64,000 bases of DNA from Epichloe hybrida. Taxonomy: Eukaryota > Ascomycota > Sordariomycetes > Hypocreales > Clavicipitaceae. A model generated the notes under the pieces. The model ran no database searches, was not told the DNA's origin, and saw only the letters and a program-made list of their open reading frames with translations. A program made the position numbers and the translations under genes. Where the stretch lies: positions 7,626,001 to 7,690,000 of the forward strand of contig JAFEKR010000001.1 of the NCBI GenBank assembly GCA_019022495.1, written 5' to 3'. Of the stretch, positions 55,780 to 64,000 are shown one piece after another (within the stretch, counting starts at the first letter, position 1; the number at the start of each line of letters is the position of its first letter).

Positions 55780-56150
55780 CCGAAACAATAACGAAAGAAA
55801 ACTGACACAGGCATGTAAAGCATATGAGTTTAGCGACTCGAAGACTCATGCACGATTGCAAGGATGAGCTGGACCTGCGGCTGAAGAAGACGACGGATAT
55901 GCTCAAAAGTTTCCTAGATCAGGAGCTCTCAGAGTCGGAGTTGGGCATCCCAACTGGCATTCGTGTTCATTTAGAGCGCTTTCGAAGCTTCTTGCTCTCT
56001 TTTTACAGTGCCAAGCTGGGCTACTATCCGCCGGTTCGTTTTGACGGATGCATCTACCGCGCCATGGCACGTGATATACGTGAGTTAGTACGCAAGTGTG
56101 GTCTGACGGTCCTCAAGGAGATAATATATAAGAAAATGAGACATAAATAG
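54788..56150 (+). CDS. Fungal protein of unknown function (DUF8004-like) with poly-Asn/Ser N-terminus
   Basis: 381 residues from exons 54788-54988, 55119-55733 and 55821-56150, all phase 0. After a Thr7/Asn/Ser homopolymer region, the family core begins KRWDGARRICTSWDKSKK and continues across the junction as DPELYTRNGTCLIHLHSY. It then shows FKLPFSLLLSTRCDPLIERF, DVQKWYRANPKRTVELFIPPP, RHHVLMRNFFAWVLGKSLVGE and CMHEYRPGGTVDNVADLIRYL. The end is HLERFRSFLLSFYSAKLGYYPP. This matches a conserved filamentous-fungal family that I believe is catalogued as DUF8004; its function is unknown. The second intron holds a 29-A run (55748-55776). An ATG at 54926 (before RLKRWDG) would omit the homopolymers. 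Confidence 0.8.
54805..54902 (+). repeat. ACC/AAC/AGC trinucleotide repeats in coding sequence
   Basis: Consecutive ACC, AAC and AGC triplet tracts near the 5' end of the DUF8004-like gene, read as Thr, about 14 Asn and about 11 Ser. Codons are nearly pure, so length probably varies between strains. Confidence 0.9.
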
Positions 56151-56299
56151 GAGGTTGGATCTTAATAGAAACAATTGGCTTATAACAATGCAAGACAGAA
56201 AAAAAAACCACATCTATATAAACTATGCCATGATCCTGTCTTTCAAACACTCGGTCAAACACTCAGTGCATCACTATCATCCTTTGGAATCCATCAACC

Positions 56300-57041
56300 A
56301 TGAAGTCAAGCGGTTTCTTTTCCATCCCACTGGCCTTTCTGAGCATTGGCTCAGAGGCTCGCCCCAACAGCTTCGGCCAACCCGACCATGAGAGCTTCAG
56401 GGCTTGTAATAAGACCTTGCTTCCGAGCATTGCACCATGGACTATCAAGGCGCTTTGCCCAGGCCAAGACGGCAAGCCGATCCATACAGAATTGAACATC
56501 TGGGATTGCCTGGTTAACGAAAACGGCGTTTTGCGAGGTGGACATGGGTGAGTTTCTCTAACGGATACGTCACTATCCATCTTCACAAAAGAGGGCCGTT
56601 TCCCCCCCCCCCCTTTCTTTTACTAATCGTATTTCTTTTTTTTAGTAATCCAGAGGCGAATGTACATCTTCTACAAAAATGTGACTGGCACAAGGCCTTC
56701 CTTGATGGCCCAGACAAGACAGAGTACCACTGTAGTTGCGAAGATGACGACGGCCAACGGGTCAATAATTCCATCAGTCTCGGTTAGTTCTCCTTCTTGC
56801 ATAGAAATCTGCAGGTCTAACCTCTCCGGCAACAGACGGTATCATTACAGCTCGAAAAGGCACGCTACACTGCTATGGTTATCATGCGAAAGTCTACTCT
56901 GAAGACCCTAATGGGGACCTTCAGGAGAAGAACGAGAGAGACCCCACCCTCAAAGACTTTCTCTTTGATATATGCGCAGAGCTTAGTCGAAAATGGGATG
57001 AAGTGTTCCCCCGAAGAGGGAAGGCCCAACCGGCGGCTTAA
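56300..57041 (+). CDS. Secreted cyanovirin-N homology (CVNH)-like protein
   Basis: 196 residues from exons 56300-56547, 56646-56782 and 56836-57041; both junctions keep phase. A signal peptide (MKSSGFFSIPLAFLSIGSEA) precedes a two-repeat core. Repeat 1: FRACNKTLL, IKALCPGQDGKP, LNIWDCLVNENGVLRGG. Repeat 2: QKCDWHKAFL, YHCSCEDDDGQRVNNSISLDG, then the GTLHCYG strand. The C-x-G-x-hydrophobic-L-x-C-x-N-x-NG-x-L spacing is that of CVNH lectins, which bind mannose-type glycans. This is my pattern-level inference. Eight cysteines fit secretion. The C-terminal extension (DPTLKDFLFDICAELSRKWDE) is not part of CVNH. It sits 150 bp after the DUF8004-like gene on the same strand. Intron 1 has a 12-C run. 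Confidence 0.72.
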
Positions 57042-58127
57042 AGCCAGTGATTGGTCGCAGAAGGGGCGACTACAGTGGCCCGTGGGTATCGGTCGTTCCG
57101 AACGCCCGCTAACACATGCATTTATCGGACATTTCAGGGCCTGATCCACGAGCCGGTGCAGACTATGCACTGGCATTAGAGGGTACAAATTGTATGCAAA
57201 GTTATATAGGGCAGCTACTTTATACTATGATAGGTGTAAGCTTCCCTCCTGGGCACGAGGTGAAGGTGCTTGAATGATTATAGATCTCTGTTTTTTAACA
57301 CCTTTTCTAAATATCTAGCCTTCTTCTCTAGCCTTTTATTTCCCTTCTTCTTCTTACCAAAAAATTAAAATTTAATAGAAGGAGCAATTGTATCTTAAAG
57401 ATATAATATTTATTATAATAATAGACGCGCTATAAAAAACACGCTATAAAAAACACGCGATCCTAACAGGGGGCGTTCGGAATTATCGGCGACCCACTGT
57501 ACATAGCGGCATGGTCACCAGTGGCGGGCCAAAATGGTTTGTCAAACTCTTTGCAGAGGGTGGCAAGTGATCGCAAGTGGCCGCCACCGGTTTCTTGACA
57601 CCTTACTATTACCGACGGAATGATCGCGTGATGGAATTCCTCTTTTCGTCCGGAGTGGGTGCCAATTGGAGACTTGTTGTCATGTGTATGTAAAGGTAGA
57701 GGTACATACGGGGTTTGGTGCGAGTCCAAAACTCCGTTTACTTGCGGGACCAATCGACCCCCCCCCTTTGGACCGCGGAACATCGGGGCGAAGTACACGA
57801 CTTGAACCAATCCATTCATACAATATGTCGCCTCGACCATTCCATTCCTTGCCAAACAAGCCATTTATTTCCTGTCCTTCTTTTCATTTCTAGACAATCT
57901 CCTAAACTCGTTGATTTCGATCTTCTTCATTTTCATCTCTTCACTCTCGCCCCGTCACACACATAGCGACAGCACAGTTTAAACAAGCCAACTTCTGCGC
58001 CTGTCCATACGGTGTCACAAGATATCCACCAACTTCAAGTATACGAAAACAAGTCGCCAGCCAGCCAGCCAGCCTGCACATATCAATAGACAATCGCCCC
58101 TGCAGTGTTTTGCAGACATCAGCAGCG
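57042..58127. other. 1.1 kb intergenic region, AT-rich in part
   Basis: AT-rich from about 57190 to 57470, with a direct tandem of ACGCTATAAAAAAC near 57428-57457. There is a C-run at 57759-57767 and a CCAG tandem near 58059-58072 in the probable leader of the next gene. No gene supported. Confidence 0.55.
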
Positions 58128-59912
58128 ATGGCTGCGAAAGACTCCCAGGCGACGTCCAAACTCGCCTCCTACTTATCTCGGCTCAGTCCCATCCCGGCCT
58201 TTCCAGATTACACAGGCCCGTACAAGGTTGGCACTGTCGATGTAGAAATCCCAGTGACCGACCTGAACTCCCCGAGTCCAGCGCCGGAGAACGCCGCCGA
58301 CATCCCAACAGTTCAGTTTCGGGTATTCTATCCAGCCGTTGCTGATCCGAAAGAGAAACCCATTACCTGGTTGCCGAATCCTCAGAGGCAACATCTCTCC
58401 GCGTACACCAAGTTCTTAGGCATCGGGCCAACCTTGTCAGACATCCTCTCGTGAGTTGTCATCGAACCGCTGCGAAAAATGACGGGCAAAAAAAAAAAAA
58501 ATCATCTAAACTGACTGAATGTGCTTAGATTCCTGCCGCGACACCTTCATTATACGACAATTCCCGTCCACAAGAACGCCGAGGCTGCCGGTGCCGATAC
58601 AGATACAAAGCGATGGCCGACAATGATTTTTTCTCACGGCCTAGGAGGCGGTCGAAACTCTTACTCCTACATAGCTGGGTCGTTGGCATCTCATGGTGTC
58701 GTTGTGTTTTGCCCCGAGCATAGAGATGGCAGTGCCGTCGTCTCCTTCATTCGACTAGCGAGCCAGCCTGGTCGATTTTTCTCATCACAGACTCGTCGCG
58801 TTGTTCCCTACAATCGGATTTCCCACGAAGTCACACCCGAAGTGTACGAGGCTCGAGAAGCACAGCTACGCATTCGTCTTTGGGAGCTGGGCCTGATCCA
58901 TGACGCCATTCTCGCCATTGATCAAGGTCGATCGTTGACGAACATGAATTCGACGACACCAACTCTCAAGCACTTGGCTGGGCGCTTGGATGTGCACGAA
59001 CCTGGTCGCCTTATTCTGGGAGGGCATAGCTTCGGTGCCACAACGATGCACCAGTTCCTCAAGTGCAACTACTATGCCGATGTTCCCGAGGTTGCGGCGA
59101 TTAAGAAGCCTCTATTCACCCCCGCCAAGGACAGCAACATACGCAAACAGATTACGGAGAAGAATGTGACGATGCTTTTGGACATGTGGTGTATGCCAAT
59201 TATCGCCCCCAACTCAGCGCCGCTCTTCAACTTGCCACTCCCCGTTTACGCCGATGTGCCCACAGCACCAGGTGGTGCGGCTCTCTTGGCCGTCGAATCT
59301 GAAACCTTTTACAAATGGACGGAGCACTTGCATGTCAAAGCCAAATTATTATCTCCGGACCCGACCTCCAAGACTGTGACGCCCCAGTTGTACGAACGAC
59401 CAAGCGGCATAAAACTTCCGGAGGCCAATTTCTTCTACGTAATCAACTCTGCTCATCTCAGCCAGTCCGATTTCGGCATCCTGTTCCCCTGGTTAACGAA
59501 GAAGATCTTCGACGCAGAGCAGCCCGAACGAGCCCTCCGTCTGAACCTTCGAGCACAGCTTCAACTGTTGAGGTCAAACGGCATCCCAGTAGCCCGTACG
59601 TATGCCGGTGACTTGATCGAGGGCGCCGCAGTCGACAAGTTGACAGTGGTTACCCAGGAAGGCGGTGCCCCGGCTTCTCCAAATGGGATAGATGACGACA
59701 AAGCTATTTTCGACCGAAGTGGTAACGATGCGGTTGACCACTGGAAGTGGATTGACGTGATTGGTCTCGGCGATTCTGTGGGTGAAGACTTTGGCAGATC
59801 CGTCGAGGAGCAGGTCGAGGACGGCGAGGAGAAGATGAAGGGGGAGCTGGAGCCGAGCGAGAATGCTGCCATTGATCCTGCGGCACGAGTGCTGAGTGCA
59901 ACTGCTGCCTGA
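58128..59912 (+). CDS. Platelet-activating factor acetylhydrolase-like lipase
   Basis: Alpha/beta hydrolase of the PAF-AH/Lp-PLA2 family, which removes short or oxidised acyl chains from phospholipids; 568 residues, probably cytosolic as no signal peptide is present. Exons 58128-58450 and 58529-59912. The N-terminus PAFPDYTGPYKVGTVDVEIPV and FRVFYPA match the family. The oxyanion-loop segment MIFSHGLGGGRNSY and the nucleophile elbow GGHSFGAT (Ser about residue 275) are intact. Downstream are NVTMLLDMWCMPIIAP and the catalytic-His region NSAHLSQSDFGILFPW. The C-terminal 100 residues are acidic and less conserved. The ATG at 58128 is the first in frame. Confidence 0.9.
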
Positions 59913-60462
59913 GCAAGGCGGACTTGAGACATGGTGGCTGCGCTTTTGACGAAATGATGCATACCCGGTTCTGTACAGTTATCAAGCATGAGCATGAGCA
60001 TGAGCATGGTGATGGCCTTTGGGTGGATATTTGCCCCAAGTCAGCACTTTTTTTATCTATTCATTTAGTAATTGCTTCCAATAAATTGCAAATTAACTTG
60101 TAAAATCACAATGTGCCAAGCAAAAACGGGGCTGTGCAGTTGTGCAGGCAGTGGCGTCACATGAAGGATGACTCTTCGCCGCAGGCCGTCCTGCGTCACA
60201 TAGTCTGGTGCCAGTACATCATTGGCCGAGACTGAGAAATGCGGTCACTCTCTGCTCCCTGGCTGGGCAGCTGGGCTAGGCAGACGAGGCAGAGCTGCGG
60301 CTGCCTCGTGTGCTGGTGCTGGTGCTGGTGCTGGTGCTGGTGCTGGTGCTTACGCTCAATGCATATAAGTTTGGCTTTCTTTCTGTCTCTTCTCTTTCAC
60401 GTTTCCGCTCCATCGCAGACCGAGCCATCTCCTTGATACCCAGCAAAGACACATTCACAGCC
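59913..60462. other. Intergenic region with two hexanucleotide repeats
   Basis: A GAGCAT tandem (about 59988-60006) lies near the PAF-AH 3' end and a GGTGCT tandem (60309-60350, about seven units) lies 110 bp upstream of the AAA ATPase start. The latter is in the same frame as the ATPase, but no ATG precedes it. No separate gene is seen. Confidence 0.6.
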
Positions 60463-62664
60463 ATGGTCCAAATAGCCAAGGGTGACGACGAGTCCGTTTC
60501 CACGGTCATCGTCACTCCCGCTGAATCAGAGCCGGTGACTGACACAATTGATGCCAGAGAGGGCACTGCTGATGAGGCCTCTTCCGGTAAAGATGGTGCT
60601 GACACTGCCGAGAAGAAGGACCCCAACGCTAGTAATGATGGCGAAGAGGCCGATGCCAAGAAGGAAGTGCACCTGAAGGGCATGGTGTCGGAAAGCAAAA
60701 CCCTCTATGCAAAATTTGATGAGAGGGATAACAGGTCGTGGTCTGAGAAGAAGCCTGCCGATTTCGAAGAGGCTGCCGAGGGGGAGGAGACACAGAAGTT
60801 TGCCATTATTGTACGAAAACGTAAGTTTGGGTGGAGCAAACATTTCTCCATTTCTCAACATGTTCCTTCCTGACATGGAGCGAATACAGAGAAACCCAAG
60901 GATGCCGATTCCACAAAGAACCTCGAAATCGACAGCATCATCATCCAGTCTCCTCATTTGAAAAAAGTGCTTGCAGGTGTGCTGCACAAGTATCCCGGCA
61001 TATCGACCAATCTGTCTCGACTCAAGCTTAAAGCCCCCTTTGAGTGTTTTCTGCACCGATGGGAAAAGTTCGAGGCAGCCCACAATGCCGAGGACCAAGA
61101 TCCAGTTGCGAAGGAGCATCTGAGTCTGCTGTACGGCATCATGAAGGAGGAGCTAGGGGAATTGATCAATCTCCGTAAGGAATACTTCAAGAACAAGTTC
61201 GTGTCGTTTGAGCACCTCTGGACCATATTCCCCCCGGAGTGCACCATCTTCGGACAAAAGGAGGGCAAGCCCGTGGCTGCGCTGTTCAAGCGTGGATACT
61301 ATGCGAATACGCAGTGTGGCAAGGTGTATGTTCTTGACTCCAGGATCATCGAATGGGACGGCGAAACAATGGGCTGGAGCTCGCTGGACCTACGGGTTCC
61401 AAATTTCCTCGGCTACGGCAGCTTCACGTCTCTTGCCTGCTACCCAATTGAGTACCACCACAGTCCGGAGGTAATCAAACAGGTGTTGAGAGAGCGCGGC
61501 AGGAAATTTGAGAGCCTCGCGGGCTTCCGCTACAGACAGTACGATGGTGTTGCTTTCTACCATCCCGAGGCGAATGCGGAGATGACATGCCGCGAGAACA
61601 TTCAGAGCCGCATTGTCATCGATGGCGCAAACTGGGAGAAGAACAACCCCGATCACACGCTGTATCTGGGAAATCTGAAAGGGTCCGGTGACACCGGCCA
61701 CGACGGCTACGACTCCGATGACAATGACCGCGACTGTGACTCCTACCGCTGCGACAGCTACGACTCCTCTGGGACTCGGGACTCGGAAGACGGCCGACCA
61801 CCATTGACTGAAGAACAGCTCATCTTCACCAGCCCCGTTGTGCGCGGGTACTCACTCGGCACGAAACGCTGGATGGAGTTCATCCTCGACGACGTAGCCG
61901 ACGTCGAGTTCGACAACCAAGCATTCAGCTCGCTCGTGATGCCCACCGAGAAGAAGGAGCTCATCCTTGCCTTCGCCGAGTCCCAGGCCCAGTACAAGGA
62001 CGCCTTCGACGACGTCATCTCCGGCAAGGGCAAGGGCATCATCATGCTGCTCTGCGGTGGCCCAGGCATTGGCAAGACCCTCACCGCCGAGGCCGTGGCC
62101 GAGCAGATGCGCGTGCCCATGTACTCTATGAGCGCGGGAGATCTAGGCAACGACTCGTACGCCGTGGAGAGCAGCCTGGGCAGGATCTTGAAAATGGTGT
62201 CCAACTGGAATGCCGTCCTGCTCCTCGACGAGTGCGACGTCTTCCTCGAGGAGAGAACCTCTGAGAACCTGGAGCGCAATCGTATCGTCGCCATCTTCCT
62301 CCGCATGCTGGAGTACTACGAGGGGATCCTGTTCCTCACCACCAACCGAATCAAGCAGATGGATCCGGCGTTCCACAGCCGTATCCACATCACGATGGAG
62401 TACCCTCCTTTGGATGAGGAGGCGAGGGGGCAGGTGTGGAAGGCCTTCTTGGGCCGATCGGTCACGCTGGACGGCAAGACAAAGGGCCATGAGGCGCACG
62501 ATGTGAGCGACGACGAGTTCATCCACCTGAGAAAGTTGGATCTGAATGGGAGAGTGATTAAGAATGTGATCAAGGCCGCGAGTCTGCTGGCATATCATCG
62601 CAAGGAGAGGCTGGCGTTTGGGCATTTGAGGACCGTGTTGAGGGTCGGAGGCCATTCTCTTTGA
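60463..62664 (+). CDS. AAA-family ATPase with fungal N-terminal domain (DUF7025-like)
   Basis: 710 residues from exons 60463-60820 and 60890-62664. An acidic, low-complexity N-terminus is followed by a middle domain (HLKKVLAGVLHKYPG, LWTIFPPECTIFGQKEGKP, SSLDLRVPNFLGYGSF) like that found in many filamentous-fungal AAA proteins. A Ser/Asp/Arg-rich linker (DGYDSDDNDRDCDSYRCD) precedes the ATPase. The ATPase shows Walker A GGPGIGKT (~509-516), Walker B LLLDECD (~563), sensor-1 TTNRI (~603) and a following HSRIHI arginine region, then the AAA lid. It resembles BCS1-like/meiotic-clade fungal ATPases of unknown substrate. Junction phase is correct (RK then QKPKDAD). Confidence 0.87.
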
Positions 62665-63431
62665 AATCTCAGTGGTGCCCATTCACGTTCAAGTCATGAT
62701 GTTGACAATTGCAGAGCAGCCCTGGACATATGTAGAGGATACTTTTAGGTAGAGAATACCTCTCTATACATGCGAGAATCATATATCAGCCTAAGCACTG
62801 TCCATAATAGCATTGACTGGTACTTAACAAGTCACTACTAGACTATTACCGAGTACCCAGTAAGTCACTCATTATCACGCTTGTCGTATGGACACTGATG
62901 TTGATTCGTCTCGTTTTCTTTCCCTCTTAACCCGTCATGGTGGCTTCAAAGTTCGCACAAGGAAGCTAATTTCCCATCAGGAGGAACCCTTTTTTCTCAT
63001 GCTATATGAAACAACGATGGTCTCGAGGCTACCGTGAAAGGGGTCGTGTTGCCTCATCTTCTGCACCAAGTTGTTATTGCCCCGTCGAAGACTTTATCGT
63101 GCAAGATATCATCAAAAAAAAAGGGGAGGGAAAGGGAGGGAACAGCCGAAAAAAGATGCGCGTCCTCCCCGCCTGCGTTATTTTTTCTCGGTAGATTTTT
63201 CTGCATCTTCCCGTCTTTGCCCTGCTTCCCGTGGCTATGCGCAAATGTTTACCTGGGTTCTGGATGCCGGAACCTGGGTGAAATGTAACGTATGTTCTCC
63301 CGCTGTGCGGGTTGTATCCCGTCACGACCGCATCGTGGACCCCTGCTTGACGCGGTACCGTGTTTTGAAAAGTAGGCGTGAAGCGGGCTTGTGCTCGTGG
63401 CGTCCATAAGATTTAGCTATTCCGCGTTGCT
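62665..63431. other. Convergent intergenic region, no gene seen
   Basis: Spacer between the AAA ATPase (+) and the ankyrin gene (-). It contains a purine run (63115-63142). No gene is supported on either strand. Confidence 0.6.
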
Positions 63432-64000
63432 CTATGCTGCCTTTGATCCGGTGTCGTCCTCGTCTTGGCCGGTGAGCTCGATGGATTCAGCTGCACTAGC
63501 CAGACCACCGGCGTCCGCGTTGTCATTCTCGAGCATGCCGGCAGAGGCCAGAAGTGCTCGGCGACTTGACGCTTGTCGTTGAGGTTGGCCAGATCCAGTG
63601 GCACGTAGTTGCTCTCGTTGGCCAAGGCTGGTGACGCGGCATGTTCCATGAGGAGTTTGACGGCGTCGAGGTGGCCGCCGAGGGCAGCCCAGTGCAGCGC
63701 CGTGTTGCCGTGCTCGTTCGCTTCGTCGACAAAGGCCTGTTTTTCCTCCTGAGGTCTGTCGTCGAAGCATCGCAGAAGCCTCCGCGCGGTCTCTGCGAGG
63801 GAGTCAGCGAACTTGTCCCACGCGAGAAAAGCTTGGCAAAAACAAGTTCGACTCCGCCGGGATAGGGATCCGTAGAGCAGGCATTTTCCCTTCTCCATCG
63901 CCAGGGTATGGCTGAGCGCGACGTACCTAGATGCCCGTTTCCGGCAGCCATGTGCAGAGCTGTTGACTTGCCCTCATTTTTTGCCTCGATCAGGATCTCC
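63432..64000 (-). CDS. Ankyrin-repeat protein (YAR1-like), partial, apparent frameshift
   Basis: Enters from the right edge on the minus strand. Exons 64000-63927 and 63792 onward are joined by a gtacgt...cgcag intron in phase (GNGHL then ETARRLL). Ankyrin repeats are clear: STALHMAAGNGHLETARRLL and NTALHWAALGGHLDAVKLLMEH. The C-terminal part resembles small fungal ankyrin proteins of the YAR1 type (ribosome-assembly chaperone), which is a tentative match. After KRQVAEHF the repeat frame continues as WPLPACSRM and ends at 63413. The expected continuation (LASAGMLENDNADAGG... ending at 63432) lies one base out of frame. This looks like a missing base near 63550. Confidence 0.65.

Overview
This window looks like nuclear DNA from a filamentous ascomycete, most likely Sordariomycetes and probably near Hypocreales; that placement is inference from gene style. 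Coding regions are interrupted by short GT-AG introns (mostly 55-130 nt) with CTAAC/CTGAC-like branch sites. The conserved genes are typical of Pezizomycotina (SET9, sconB, twinfilin, dynactin p62, Med22), and there are long mononucleotide runs between genes. No bacterial operons, CRISPR arrays, rRNA or convincing tRNA genes were seen. Gene models were built by joining open frames at splice sites and checking that phase and family motifs continue across each junction.

Layout. 0-10.4 kb: 3' part of an LrgB-like membrane protein, a Pin1-type prolyl isomerase (-), RPB9 of RNA polymerase II, mitochondrial ribosomal protein uL14m (-), and the histone H4K20 methyltransferase SET9. 10.9-23 kb: a secreted PI-PLC-like enzyme with an in-frame stop, a large hairpin just after it, a PAP2 membrane protein, a secreted M28 aminopeptidase, a 3.1 kb gene-free stretch and a GPI-anchored protein with a truncated-globin-like core. 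23.6-30 kb: a STAND-N-like protein (-), a BTB protein (-), a mucin-like single-pass protein, and a small cysteine-rich secreted protein beside an AT-rich stretch and a foldback palindrome. 31-42.8 kb: bestrophin (-), Med22, PUS1 (-), a single-pass membrane protein (-) and the F-box/WD40 sulfur regulator sconB. 44-53 kb: mitochondrial succinate/fumarate carrier, twinfilin (-), a WSC-domain wall protein (-), ribosomal protein eS7 and dynactin p62 (-). 54.8-64 kb: a fungal protein of unknown function with poly-Asn/poly-Ser tracts, a secreted cyanovirin-N-like (CVNH) protein, a PAF-acetylhydrolase-like lipase, a large AAA ATPase, and an ankyrin protein running off the right edge (-).

The genes do not form one pathway. 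Housekeeping genes (transcription, translation, cytoskeleton, transport) are mixed with secreted or surface genes. The accessory-looking material is at 27-30 kb and 54.8-57.5 kb, where small secreted proteins sit next to low-complexity or AT-rich DNA. No clear new multi-gene system was found. The best leads are the alternative RPB9 C-terminus, the GPI-anchored globin-like protein, the secreted CVNH protein, the long hairpins, and a recurrent TACTCCGTA word in non-coding DNA.
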